Source: Parabacteroides sp.
GTDB taxonomy: Bacteria; Bacteroidota; Bacteroidia; Bacteroidales; Tannerellaceae
Reading direction: 5' to 3'
Assembly: GCA_022775005.1 (NCBI GenBank)
Contig: JALFJR010000098.1
Coordinates: 1 to 41,664, forward strand
Length of the DNA: 41,664 nt
The notes under the pieces are model-generated. The model ran no database searches. It saw only the letters and a program-made list of their open reading frames with translations, and was not told the DNA's origin. The position numbers and the translations under genes were made by a program. Within the stretch, counting starts at the first letter, position 1. Every line of letters begins with the position of its first letter. This document shows, one piece after another, positions 8,076-16,984 of the stretch.

Positions 8076-9560
8076 TTAAAATTGAAAATAAATAAAAGAT
8101 TCCTGTACACCCATGAAAAACAGAATCAACCAAGCGAAACCACAATATACACCAAGACGTAACAAAGGAGATCTTATCCAATCTATATCCAATCCATGCT
8201 TCTTTTCCCGTTGAATCCATTCCACAAACAAAAGAATAAATACGAACAAAAAACACCCCAAAACTATCGAATTGCCTAATCCCAACATCAAAGTGTTAGG
8301 CACATTAAACACACTTAACGAGCACATACGCTTCAAATAATCAAAAGCAAAAATGAGATTTGGCGATCGAAAAACGACCCATCCCAACATAGCCAAGAAA
8401 AAGGTACTTATCATTTGAAGCAATTCTCGCACAGAAGGCATCCAACGCCCCTTAGCCACGACATCTATATGTTGTTTTGTCTTACCTAATAGCAGCAACG
8501 GCAAGAACAACAACCCGTGATAAATACCCCACATAATATATGTCCAATTTGCGCCATGCCATAATCCACTTACAAAAAAAACCGCCAACGTATTCCTGAG
8601 TGTCTGCCATTTACCTCTACGATTTCCTCCTAACGGAATATAGACATAATCCACAAACCAAGTATTGAGAGATATATGCCAACGCCGCCAAAATTCAGCA
8701 ATACTCCGAGAAAAATAGGGAACATTGAAATTGCGAACCAAATCAAAATTAAACAGATGAGCAGTACCTACAGCAATATCAGAATATCCGGAGAAATCAC
8801 CATATATCTGAAACGAAAACATAATAGCCCCTAACAACAAGGAAGATGGCGTTGCCGATTCCATATTCAAGAAAACGGCATTCGCCACTATTGCACAGTT
8901 ATCCGCAACAACCACTTTCTTAAATAATCCCCACAGAATTTGTCTTAAACCATCTACAGCCTCTTTATAGCAGAAATGCCTGGATTCACAAAACTGTGGG
9001 AGCAAATGAGAAGCCCGTTCAATCGGGCCAGCTACCAATTGCAGGAAAAAACTTACAAAAGCAAAGAAAGCCAATATATCAGAAGTAGGTTCCATCTTGC
9101 GCCTATACACATCAATCGTATAACTCAAGGCCTGAAATGTATAAAAACTAATTCCAACCGGCAGTACTACATTCAAAGAGGAACGATGCAAGGTAATTCC
9201 AAATAGCCCAAACAAATCTATGAAATTATCAATGAAAAAATTCGCATACTTGAAATAGGCTAATATGGCAAGGTTGAGCACAATATTGATTATCATGACT
9301 CCTCTACAATAGTGGTCTGAGACAGTATCTCCCATGTCACAAACGCTACGTTTTTTACGAATTAATAGGCCACTCAACCAACTGCATAAAGTCGTAAACG
9401 CAATCAAAGATAAAAAACGCCAGTCCCACCAACCATAAAAGAGATAGCTAACCGACACAACAAATAAATTCCTTAGACGGATACTCCTACTAAATACATA
9501 CCAATACAACAAGAACACAATTGGCAAGAACAACAAAAACGCAAATGAATTAAACAACAT
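8076..9560 (-). CDS. MBOAT-family membrane O-acyltransferase (AlgI-like)
   Basis: This is a 494-residue polytopic membrane protein. It carries AlgI/DltB-type landmarks: PVGISFYTFQALSYTIDVYR near 135-153, QIYGDFSGYSDIA near 251-262, WRRWHISLNTWF with His295, and SGLWHGANW with the invariant His335. Such proteins move acyl groups, usually acetyl, across the inner membrane for modification of exported glycans. It is the first gene of a tight three-gene operon with two SGNH proteins. A TAccTTTG element (9598-9605) lies just upstream. The gene is divergent from the Wzy-like gene and sits in the exopolysaccharide locus, so exopolysaccharide O-acetylation is the likely task. The acyl donor and target sugar are not visible. 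Confidence 0.92.
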   Translation of the reverse strand: MLFNSFAFLLFLPIVFLLYWYVFSRSIRLRNLFVVSVSYLFYGWWDWRFLSLIAFTTLCSWLSGLLIRKKRSVCDMGDTVSDHYCRGVMIINIVLNLAILAYFKYANFFIDNFIDLFGLFGITLHRSSLNVVLPVGISFYTFQALSYTIDVYRRKMEPTSDILAFFAFVSFFLQLVAGPIERASHLLPQFCESRHFCYKEAVDGLRQILWGLFKKVVVADNCAIVANAVFLNMESATPSSLLLGAIMFSFQIYGDFSGYSDIAVGTAHLFNFDLVRNFNVPYFSRSIAEFWRRWHISLNTWFVDYVYIPLGGNRRGKWQTLRNTLAVFFVSGLWHGANWTYIMWGIYHGLLFLPLLLLGKTKQHIDVVAKGRWMPSVRELLQMISTFFLAMLGWVVFRSPNLIFAFDYLKRMCSLSVFNVPNTLMLGLGNSIVLGCFLFVFILLFVEWIQREKKHGLDIDWIRSPLLRLGVYCGFAWLILFFMGVQESFIYFQF

Positions 9561-9597
9561 TTCGAGAAGTCCTAATTTGTAATTTTATATGAGTACG

Positions 9598-9605
9598 CAA
9601 AGGTA
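9598..9605 (-). promoter_or_regulatory. -7 promoter element of the O-acetylation operon
   Basis: The minus strand reads TACCTTTG, matching TAnnTTTG, 37 bases before the MBOAT start. A TTTG at 9623-9626 is 17 bases upstream, slightly shorter than the usual spacing. Confidence 0.6.
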
Positions 9606-9699
9606 TGAAAATTTCTTCCTTCCAAACTCAACAGGAAACAAAAAGATCACAGCTCCGACAAAGAGCAAACTGAGGGGTATAGGTTTCAAAAATATGTAG

Positions 9700-9707
9700 T
9701 ATCTTTG
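9700..9707 (+). promoter_or_regulatory. -7 promoter element of the wzy-licD-SGNH operon
   Basis: TATCTTTG matches TAnnTTTG 45 bases before the ATG at 9753. It overlaps the alternative TTG start at 9705, which argues against that start. No clear -33 box is visible. Confidence 0.6.
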
Positions 9708-9752
9708 GAGCATTTTAAAAGAGACATTGACTGTGTCAATACATACGGGAAT

Positions 9753-11006
9753 ATGACTTTACAAAAATTTGCGAATAAATATCTCTATTATTTGTTTGTT
9801 TTCACGTTGCTTTTTGGTATCGTGTTTTACGACATAATAGGCTTTAATTCCATTGATGAAATTTGCGGAATGCTATTATTAATACTTTTCGCTCGTAATA
9901 TGTTCAAGGAAAAAGATTGGCCTATTAACAAGTTTTTTTTCACTACAATTTGTGTCTTTCTATTTTATACAGTTTACTCTTTTTATATTGGGAGTAATAC
10001 CAAAAAGGCTATCTTCATGGATCTTATCATACAGATGAAGCCCTATCTTGCTTTCTTTTGTATTTACCAGATGATGCCTCAATTCGATGAAAATCAAAAG
10101 AAAACTCTAAAAGATCTATGCCTCGTTTTATGGTGTATTTTTCTTCCTATCGGATTATATGGTTTCCTTGATATACGTATTTTTAACCGAATCATGGGAC
10201 ATCCTTCCTGCTATGCAGCTATAGTCACAGCCCTATCATTGACTTACCTATATTGTGGCAACTATAGTAAAAAAGAAAAGACCATATTCTTGATAATGCT
10301 ATTTGTGGGAATCGCATCAGGGAGATCAAAATTCTATGGCTTTTACGCTTTATCCATCTTTATGGTCTTTTACCTCGGCAAGATTGAAAATCTAAAATTT
10401 GATTTCAAGAATACAACAGCACTTCTTTTACTCATAGCGGCCATGGCCTTTGTAGCCCGAGAAAAACTTGACCTCTATTTCGTGCAAGGACTCTCAGAAA
10501 CTGAATCTGAAGAAAAAGATTTACTGGCAAGATTTGTTTTATACGCAACTTCTTTCAAGTTGTTAGCGGATTATGTACCCTTCGGCACTGGATTAGCCAG
10601 CTTTGGTACACATGCATCAGGTGTCTATTATTCCAATATCTATACAAAATATGGCATTGATTCTGTCTGGGGTCTTAGCAAGTCTTTCAATAAGTTTATC
10701 GCAGACACCTACTACCCATCTTTAGCTCAGTTTGGAATAATGGGAGTTATTTTATTCTTTCTGTTTTGGGTCTATATTATTTTAAAATCTATACGAAACA
10801 GCCAAATAACACAAGATTCTAAATTGTTTACGATTACATGTCTTATTATTGGATATCTTCTTATTGAAAACATAGCCGATGCCTCTTTTACAAGTAATAG
10901 AGGATTATTCATGATGATGTTTTTAGGCTTAGTCGCTGCCAATCAAAAAGCGGAAGCCAAGAGAATTATTCAGACAACTCAGATACAAGGAATTAAAAAT
11001 GATTGA
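9753..11006 (+). CDS. O-antigen polymerase/ligase-like membrane protein (Wzy-type)
   Basis: The product is 417 residues, strongly hydrophobic, with about ten predicted membrane segments and one larger hydrophilic loop in the second half (about 240-320), the usual Wzy/O-antigen ligase topology. Sequence motifs are weak, as is normal in this family; SGRSKFYGFYAL and GTGLASFGTH fit Wzy_C-like regions. It would polymerise repeat units of the surface polysaccharide at the periplasmic face. The ATG at 9753 (MTLQKFANKY) is preferred because a TTG 48 bases upstream overlaps the promoter. The licD gene overlaps its end by 8 bases, implying translational coupling. The gene is AT-rich compared with the housekeeping genes downstream. 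Confidence 0.75.
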   Translation: MTLQKFANKYLYYLFVFTLLFGIVFYDIIGFNSIDEICGMLLLILFARNMFKEKDWPINKFFFTTICVFLFYTVYSFYIGSNTKKAIFMDLIIQMKPYLAFFCIYQMMPQFDENQKKTLKDLCLVLWCIFLPIGLYGFLDIRIFNRIMGHPSCYAAIVTALSLTYLYCGNYSKKEKTIFLIMLFVGIASGRSKFYGFYALSIFMVFYLGKIENLKFDFKNTTALLLLIAAMAFVAREKLDLYFVQGLSETESEEKDLLARFVLYATSFKLLADYVPFGTGLASFGTHASGVYYSNIYTKYGIDSVWGLSKSFNKFIADTYYPSLAQFGIMGVILFFLFWVYIILKSIRNSQITQDSKLFTITCLIIGYLLIENIADASFTSNRGLFMMMFLGLVAANQKAEAKRIIQTTQIQGIKND

Positions 11007-11856
11007 TTATAACAGCTTATTTCCTGATAGTCGGGACTCAGGAGATACCGTACTTCGTCAAGCCCAATTGGTCATGCTTCGTATGTTCAAAATCATTGAC
11101 CACATCTGCAGACAGCACGGGCTACATTATTGGATGTGCTCAGGCACTTTGCTTGGAGCTGTTCGCCACCACGGATTTATTCCATGGGATGATGATCTGG
11201 ATATCTGTATGATTAGGGAAGACTACGAACGCTTTTTAGAAATCGCTCAAAAAGAATTACCCGATGACCTCTTTCTTCAAACAAGAGAAAACGACCCCTA
11301 TTATGGCTATCTGGCTTTGCCATGCAAAATCAGAGACAAAAAAAGCTTGATTATTTCTAATGGGATCGAGAAGAAGCACTACAATATGGGCATTTTTATC
11401 GATATATTCCCTGCAGATCGTTATCATACAGATCCACGCCAGTTTAAGAACGAGAAACTCAAAAAGAACTATTTCTACTATCTCTGCAAGGCGTTGGATG
11501 CGGAGTTAGACAAGCAGCATTCTGTCAAGAAGCGGATCGTATCTTACTTCAAGCCCTTGTTCCGCCTTTTAGCCAAGCATTATTTGCGCATGGCTAATAG
11601 ATATATTGATGACAATAGATCCTTAGGAGATCATTGTTACATTGGTCATGGGTTTGACACGCCATGGAGGCGTTACTTCTCTTACGATGAGATATTCCCA
11701 TTAAAAGAATACATTTTTGAAGAACATGCTTTCTTGGGTCCCAACGATGCTAATGCCTATTTAACACAACTATATGGAGCGAATTATATGACTCCACCTC
11801 CTATGGAAAAGAGGGAACAAAAGCATGCTGCGATTTTAAAACCCATCATCAATTAA
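10999..11856 (+). CDS. LicD-family phosphotransferase
   Basis: This 285-residue protein contains the LicD core: YWMCSGTLLGAVRHHGFIPW (about 44-63) and the metal-binding WDDDLDI at 63-69, then conserved downstream segments such as FIDIFPAD. LicD proteins attach phosphocholine or other phospho-substituents to surface glycans and belong to the nucleotidyltransferase-like fold. The phosphate donor cannot be told from sequence, and no choline uptake or activation genes are nearby. It starts 8 bases inside the end of the Wzy-like gene and is followed after 4 bases by an SGNH lipoprotein gene, so the three are one operon acting on the same polysaccharide. Confidence 0.88.
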   Translation: MIDYNSLFPDSRDSGDTVLRQAQLVMLRMFKIIDHICRQHGLHYWMCSGTLLGAVRHHGFIPWDDDLDICMIREDYERFLEIAQKELPDDLFLQTRENDPYYGYLALPCKIRDKKSLIISNGIEKKHYNMGIFIDIFPADRYHTDPRQFKNEKLKKNYFYYLCKALDAELDKQHSVKKRIVSYFKPLFRLLAKHYLRMANRYIDDNRSLGDHCYIGHGFDTPWRRYFSYDEIFPLKEYIFEEHAFLGPNDANAYLTQLYGANYMTPPPMEKREQKHAAILKPIIN

Positions 11857-11860
11857 ACCT

Positions 11861-12982
11861 ATGCGCTATTTCTTCTCATTCATAATGATACTCTCATTGC
11901 TAACATGCAATCTTTCTTGTGACAAAGAAGAGTTTTTTATCACTTGGGAGCAGGAGCGCATTGAGACCAGTTTATCAATTGGCAGCGAGTTATATGCTGT
12001 GGTTGGTGATACACTAAGAATCTATTTCCAAAGCATATTGATTAACTCGAATAGCAATTATATTTTGGGTTTACAATGCGAAAAGGGTAGCAACTATACA
12101 AATTATTGGCAATATATTCCCAAAGCCCAAGATGTGGGAGAATGTCCTATGTACTTATCTATCTATAATATAGATGGATCGATAATTGCAGAAAAAGCGG
12201 TTACACTAACGACCAAGATAGCGAGCAACCCATCTAAACGAACAAATTTACTGTGTATTGGCAACAGCCTCATGGAAGGAGGACAGACCCCAATTGAATT
12301 AAGCAGACGACTAAAAGGCACATCAGGATTCTATCAGACTCCCCAAAGCCTCTTCTTATCCAACTATTATTTGACAGGAAGATTGCAGAATCAAGAAAAA
12401 ACTGTAGGCTGGGAAGGTACAGGAGGTTGGACTTGGTATAAATATATTCAAACACTTAACATACAAAACTATGTTTCCCAATATTGCGATGGGAATATTG
12501 ATTGTATCTATCTTCAATTAGGAATCAATGAACTTCTTTCTTTGTCTCCTTTTGAAGATCAAACAAGTATAATCGACAACGCTAAAAAGCTAATTAGTAA
12601 CATACATAAAGCCTACCCACAATGCAAAGTATTATTAGGTAGCGTTCTCCTACCCTCTCAAAATGGTGGATTAGGAGCAAACTATCCAGCGAATGAAGTT
12701 TCTGGTATCTATGGAGAAAGGGGCTTCAACCTAAAAGTGCACAAACTTAATCAAGCGTACGATTCGTTAGCACATAGTGAAGAATTAGCCTCCTTCACCT
12801 ATTTTATTGACAACAATGCACAGTTTGATTGTTTACATGCCTACCCAACCCAAGAAATTCCCGCAGGGAATTATGAGGAAGGAGTGGAAATTATCGGGAC
12901 AAATGGCGTACATCCAACAAATGTAGGATATGCCCAAATTGCCGCTGGGATATTCAGAGCAATCGTCTGTTTAACTCAATGA
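11861..12982 (+). CDS. SGNH/GDSL hydrolase-family lipoprotein
   Basis: A 373-residue protein with a lipoprotein signal (Cys20, NLSC), an N-terminal all-beta-looking region (about 25-125) and an SGNH domain. Block I is LLCIGNSLMEGG with Ser136, block III-like LQLGINELLS near 218-227, and the C-terminal block NGVHPTNVGYAQIA with His351. The Asp usually found just before the His is replaced by the Asn-Gly-Val-His context. Probably an extracytoplasmic glycan O-acetyl esterase or transferase. It is the third gene of the Wzy-LicD operon and the third SGNH protein of this locus. It ends only 13 bases from the end of the convergent wecG-like gene, with no clear hairpin between. Confidence 0.75.
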   Translation: MRYFFSFIMILSLLTCNLSCDKEEFFITWEQERIETSLSIGSELYAVVGDTLRIYFQSILINSNSNYILGLQCEKGSNYTNYWQYIPKAQDVGECPMYLSIYNIDGSIIAEKAVTLTTKIASNPSKRTNLLCIGNSLMEGGQTPIELSRRLKGTSGFYQTPQSLFLSNYYLTGRLQNQEKTVGWEGTGGWTWYKYIQTLNIQNYVSQYCDGNIDCIYLQLGINELLSLSPFEDQTSIIDNAKKLISNIHKAYPQCKVLLGSVLLPSQNGGLGANYPANEVSGIYGERGFNLKVHKLNQAYDSLAHSEELASFTYFIDNNAQFDCLHAYPTQEIPAGNYEEGVEIIGTNGVHPTNVGYAQIAAGIFRAIVCLTQ

Positions 12983-12995
12983 GTAAAACTACGAG

Positions 12996-13730
12996 CTATG
13001 TAATACTTTTTTTGCGCCCCCATTTAATCTGAATGATTTTCCAAACATATACTGGATTATAAATGACATAACGTTTCCAGGTATGTCTGGGATCACTGAC
13101 CAAGCGTCCAAACCATTCCAATCCCAATCGAATCATCCATTGGGGTGGTCGCTGTTTTACCCCCGCATAAAAATCGAAGACAGCACCAATGGAACCAATT
13201 AGATGCGTCTGTAAAGATTCTGCATTTTCCAATACCCATTTTTCTTGTTTAGGTGCAGTCATGCCCACAAAGAGCGCATCCGGTTGAAAAGCATTTACAG
13301 CTTCAATCATATTGCGATTATCCTCTTCAGAAAAAACCGGTTTATAGGGTGGACTATAGGTTTCTACGGAAATATGCGGATATTCCTGCTTTAGCCGCTC
13401 TCGAATCTTGTTCAAGGTAGAATCAGAAGCACCTAAATAAAAGCATTTACCAGCCTTAGCCTCCAACAAGTCTAATACAGCTTTATGCAAATCAGCCCCA
13501 GCCACCTTACGAATTTTAATCCCCAACAAGAAACGAACGGCCCAAACAACACCAACGCCATCAGGCAATAGCCAATCCCCTGTCATCAAGGCACGCCGAA
13601 AAAGAGGGTCTTTATCTGCCATCACCCACGAATAGGCATTTATCGTATTGACTATTGTACGTTTATTAGGCAATTCCTTCAAACGAAAGTCAGACACAAT
13701 TGCATAATCTGAAAGCAAAACCGTTTCCAT
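12996..13730 (-). CDS. WecG/TagA/CpsF-family glycosyltransferase
   Basis: The 244-residue product has the family signature LLPDGVGV (about 54-61, with the likely catalytic Asp), followed by KVAGADL, KCFYLGAS and FVGMTAPKQEKW. The family (GT26) transfers ManNAc- or ManNAcA-type sugars from UDP donors onto lipid-linked intermediates at the inner membrane. Here it would add an early sugar to the repeat unit. The start lies 1 base after the GT4 stop, so it is the last gene of the minus-strand export operon. The C-terminal basic helix fits peripheral membrane binding. Donor and acceptor sugars are inferred only. Confidence 0.88.
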   Translation of the reverse strand: METVLLSDYAIVSDFRLKELPNKRTIVNTINAYSWVMADKDPLFRRALMTGDWLLPDGVGVVWAVRFLLGIKIRKVAGADLHKAVLDLLEAKAGKCFYLGASDSTLNKIRERLKQEYPHISVETYSPPYKPVFSEEDNRNMIEAVNAFQPDALFVGMTAPKQEKWVLENAESLQTHLIGSIGAVFDFYAGVKQRPPQWMIRLGLEWFGRLVSDPRHTWKRYVIYNPVYVWKIIQIKWGRKKSIT

Positions 13731-13731
13731 A

Positions 13732-14778
13732 TCAATTCGTTGTTAAACAGATCTCGTATAAGGCCTCTATCTGTGAATTAATTGTTTGGATACTAAACAG
13801 TCCTTTTGATAATGCCAAAGATGCCGATGAGAGCCGTTTTCTGCATGTAGCATCAGACAGAACCTGTATGAATTTTTCAGCCAACATATCCACATCACCC
13901 GGCTGGAATAATAGGGCATTTTCATTATCCTTTAAGACATCGGGTAATCCACCAACTGGAGTTGAAACTACAGGAATCCCATAAGACCAAGCATCTAAAA
14001 CAGCCATAGGAAAGCCCTCCGCATAACTCGATAAACAAAAAACAGAAGCCTCCCTAAACAGTTGCTCTTTCTTACTATCCGTTACCCAACCGGCAAAAAC
14101 GACTTGATGCTCAATACCTAAATCTTTCACTAATTGTTGTGCTTGTTCCAGTTCTCCATTTCCTGCTAATACCAAGCGCCAATCAGGAAACTGAATCGCT
14201 ATTTTGGCAAAAGCCTTAATTAGAACAGCATAGCCTTTGTTTTGATTTAAAGTTCCAGCAAACAGGATATACTTATGCTGATCTGAGTAATGCACATTCG
14301 AAACAATAGAACAAGGATTATAAATAACATGAACTTTCTCTCCAACCCCAAAATAAGCAGAAATCTTCGTCCGAATAGATTGAGATAGGACAATAATAGC
14401 ATCCGCCCCTTCTAACAACTCTCTGCATAGCTTATTATCTCTATATCCATCCAACTGATTACCAATATGTAAATGGATCACAACCTTTTTCCGACAAAAT
14501 TTCGCAAGCTTAAAGAATATAAACTTTCTTTTGATAGATGGGAGTTCACCAACATGAATATGGACTAAATCATAAAAGCCTATACAGCAAATATAGCTTA
14601 GCAATGCTTTTACCGCAAACAACCACTTCTGACACTGTGATCTATCAATATGAGTACCTATCCAGCGCACATGATACTCGTTCCAGAAAGAAAGTCTGGT
14701 ATACGTATTAAGTACTGCAGCAATACCACCACGAGTCTTCCTCGATGTCGCCAAAAAAAGCACCTTTCGATTACCCAT
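13732..14778 (-). CDS. GT4-family glycosyltransferase (GT-B fold)
   Basis: This 348-residue protein has a GT-B layout: an N-terminal acceptor domain with an early glycine-rich loop (KTRGGIAAVL) and a C-terminal GT4 donor domain (KYILFAGTLNQNKGY near 169-183, LVLAGNGELE near 203-211). The donor-binding motif is EGFPMAVLDAW, with Glu254 and Asp262 where family members usually have E-x7-E; Asp is a conservative change. It adds a sugar to the growing repeat unit at the cytoplasmic face. It lies in the operon between the hexapeptide acyltransferase (17-base gap) and wecG (1-base gap). Confidence 0.88.
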   Translation of the reverse strand: MGNRKVLFLATSRKTRGGIAAVLNTYTRLSFWNEYHVRWIGTHIDRSQCQKWLFAVKALLSYICCIGFYDLVHIHVGELPSIKRKFIFFKLAKFCRKKVVIHLHIGNQLDGYRDNKLCRELLEGADAIIVLSQSIRTKISAYFGVGEKVHVIYNPCSIVSNVHYSDQHKYILFAGTLNQNKGYAVLIKAFAKIAIQFPDWRLVLAGNGELEQAQQLVKDLGIEHQVVFAGWVTDSKKEQLFREASVFCLSSYAEGFPMAVLDAWSYGIPVVSTPVGGLPDVLKDNENALLFQPGDVDMLAEKFIQVLSDATCRKRLSSASLALSKGLFSIQTINSQIEALYEICLTTN

Positions 14779-14795
14779 ATTACCTTTGATCCTAT

Positions 14796-15371
14796 TTAGG
14801 TTTCAGCCAGCCGCTTATCTTCCGCATATAGTTGGGATTCATGCTCTCGTATTTGCTCAGGTGTAAATCTATATTTCAACACCTTGGCGGGTACTCCACC
14901 AACTATCGCATAAGGAGGTACATCCTTAACGACCAATGCTCCGGCAGCCACCACGGCTCCTCGACCAACAGTAACCCCTTTTAATACGGTCACATTCGTA
15001 CCTATCCAAACATCGTCTTCAATATGCACATCCTGATCATCTTCCGGACGCTTATCCAACACATCGTAGATAAATCGTCCAATATCAGTTATACGATGAT
15101 CTCCTCCTATAATCGTAACATGGGGGCCAAAAAGAACTTTACTACCAATAAAAATCTGGCTCTCCGTACATAAGAATAAGGCATGAGGGCCTATATATAC
15201 ATCATCACCGATTGTTATGTTTCGATAGGTAAAATCAGATGTTAGCGCAGAAAAACGGACATTACAACCACACCCTCTCATCATCTTCTTATAGAAGAGA
15301 GAGAGGAATCGGTTAATACAACCTCTTACCGCATAAATTGTATAATATAGCAATGTCGCAACCAAACGCAT
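14796..15371 (-). CDS. Left-handed beta-helix (hexapeptide) acyltransferase
   Basis: The 191-residue product shows hexapeptide-repeat periodicity from about residue 45 to 160 ([46 protein letters not shown]) and ends in the typical [18 protein letters not shown] His in GGDHRI is the probable catalytic base. These enzymes O-acetylate sugars in the cytoplasm with acetyl-CoA (CysE/WbbJ/maa group). It sits 7 bases after the Wzz-like gene, inside the polysaccharide export operon. It is the locus's second, cytoplasmic route to glycan acetylation besides the MBOAT route. A serine acetyltransferase is less likely given length and context. Confidence 0.85.
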   Translation of the reverse strand: MRLVATLLYYTIYAVRGCINRFLSLFYKKMMRGCGCNVRFSALTSDFTYRNITIGDDVYIGPHALFLCTESQIFIGSKVLFGPHVTIIGGDHRITDIGRFIYDVLDKRPEDDQDVHIEDDVWIGTNVTVLKGVTVGRGAVVAAGALVVKDVPPYAIVGGVPAKVLKYRFTPEQIREHESQLYAEDKRLAET

Positions 15372-15378
15372 GTAACAA

Positions 15379-16974
15379 CTATTTTTGTCTCTGACGCTTA
15401 AACTCCTCCAGCAAAGAACCAGTTTGCTCTTTCACGAATAAATAAACCACTGGAATCACTAAAGTTAGCAATAGCATTCCGATGGTCGCATAAAGCTTAC
15501 GGGGAGCTATGGGCTTACTCTTCACATACGCAGTATCAAGAATACGAGCCTTGTCTTGCTGCTGACCCAATACCAAGGCCGTCTCTTCACGCTTCTGCAA
15601 CAGAATCAAATACACCCCTTGAACGATCTCTTGCTGGCGTTTCAATTCCACATAAGTACGTTCAGCCTGTGGATAAACATTCATTTTATTATAAAGCTGT
15701 TGCTCTTTCGCCTTAATGTCTGCAATGGAGATGCCCAAGCCCTCACGCGCATTATTAATCGTCTGATAAACACCATTTCGCAATTCATCCGCCTGCTTTG
15801 TCAAAGTTCCTACTAACGGGTTATTCATACTGGAATTCTGTATAACTCGCGCACGCTCCAATAAGACCTCATTGTAGGTCGCGATAGCCGCACCCTTCTC
15901 ACCATCTTGCGCATTCAATAAAGAGGGCACGATATTGTATTTATTCGCTGGATCTTTCACATAAGCATCCATCATATCTATCACATTCATTTGAGCCTGC
16001 AACTCTATTAAACGTGTTTGCAACTCCTTCATCTGCTCCACGTAAAATTGCACATCATGCTCAATATCCATTAACTGATGCTGACTTTTATAACGCTCTA
16101 TCTTCTGCTCAACATCAGCCAAATCCTGGATTACTTCTTGTATTCTACCATCATAAAAGGACAAACTGGTACGTGCTTGGCCTTTCTTATACGCATCTGC
16201 CTGCATATTATACAATCGCATCAAAGTGTTCAGCATATCCACGCCGCGCCTACGCTCATAATCCGTACACCCTAATTCTATCACGTTGGATGTTTTTGAA
16301 TTATCCTCAATTAGAAACTCATCCGCCAAATCTTCAGCGACCCAACCCGAAGGGCGATAGGTCATAATCCATTTTGTCTCATCTGACTGGTTCTCTGTAG
16401 AGGACAAAACAAAGTCTCCCACCGGTAATTTCATCACAGCCGGCAAAGAAGAAAAGGAGAAATGTTGATCATCAAATGTACGGCCCTCAACCTTTACATC
16501 GAACTTATTTGTAGTTTTTTTCACCGTAAATTCAATACTCTCGGTCAAACGGGCATCTGTTGCCGAATCCGTCCTCAATCGAAAAGGATTCCGCTCGTAA
16601 ACCCTATAAAAAGAGAATGGTTTCTTATAATCCACATTGACACCCAACTCAAAGGCCATTTCACGTAAAAGCTTATTTGAGGAGAGTATCATCAACTCAT
16701 CCTCAATATTAACAGCTCCTCCTCCAGCACTTCCTAATCCAAAAGATTTCATTAAGCCCGCAGCCTCGCCCAAGCCAAAGCTACCTCCTCCTAAATCTTT
16801 ATCTTCTTGAATCTGGATCCGAGCCGCAATCTCATAAGTACGAGGATAAATCAATAAATAAAGGACAGCAGGGATAAAAGACACCAAAAACACCCCAATA
16901 AACAATCTCCAATGCAAGAGGTAGCCGACCAATATTGACTTTAATCCGATTACTTCATTATCTTGTTCTTCCAT
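15379..16974 (-). CDS. Wzz/Wzc-like polysaccharide chain-length determinant without kinase domain
   Basis: This 531-residue protein has an N-terminal membrane segment (about 24-44), a periplasmic Wzz region, a long helical coiled-coil stretch (about 270-460; [20 protein letters not shown]), a GNVR-like segment, then PIAPRK (488-493) and a second membrane segment (about 494-514). It ends 17 residues later, so the cytoplasmic tyrosine-kinase domain of Wzc is absent. It is a co-polymerase that sets chain length and links to the Wza-like exporter, whose gene ends 10 bases upstream. A Gly-rich patch near residues 61-86 is a local oddity. Confidence 0.9.
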   Translation of the reverse strand: MEEQDNEVIGLKSILVGYLLHWRLFIGVFLVSFIPAVLYLLIYPRTYEIAARIQIQEDKDLGGGSFGLGEAAGLMKSFGLGSAGGGAVNIEDELMILSSNKLLREMAFELGVNVDYKKPFSFYRVYERNPFRLRTDSATDARLTESIEFTVKKTTNKFDVKVEGRTFDDQHFSFSSLPAVMKLPVGDFVLSSTENQSDETKWIMTYRPSGWVAEDLADEFLIEDNSKTSNVIELGCTDYERRRGVDMLNTLMRLYNMQADAYKKGQARTSLSFYDGRIQEVIQDLADVEQKIERYKSQHQLMDIEHDVQFYVEQMKELQTRLIELQAQMNVIDMMDAYVKDPANKYNIVPSLLNAQDGEKGAAIATYNEVLLERARVIQNSSMNNPLVGTLTKQADELRNGVYQTINNAREGLGISIADIKAKEQQLYNKMNVYPQAERTYVELKRQQEIVQGVYLILLQKREETALVLGQQQDKARILDTAYVKSKPIAPRKLYATIGMLLLTLVIPVVYLFVKEQTGSLLEEFKRQRQK

Positions 16975-16984
16975 GACAACTCAT

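Noticed and set aside
8071-8256. GTG start at 8256 for the membrane SGNH protein
   Set aside because: It would place about 60 residues inside the MBOAT coding region in another frame; the ATG at 8070 directly follows the MBOAT stop and gives a normal membrane anchor.
9705-9752. Earlier TTG start for the Wzy-like gene
   Set aside because: The TTG overlaps the -7 promoter element at 9700-9707, so it could not be in the transcript; the ATG at 9753 is preferred.
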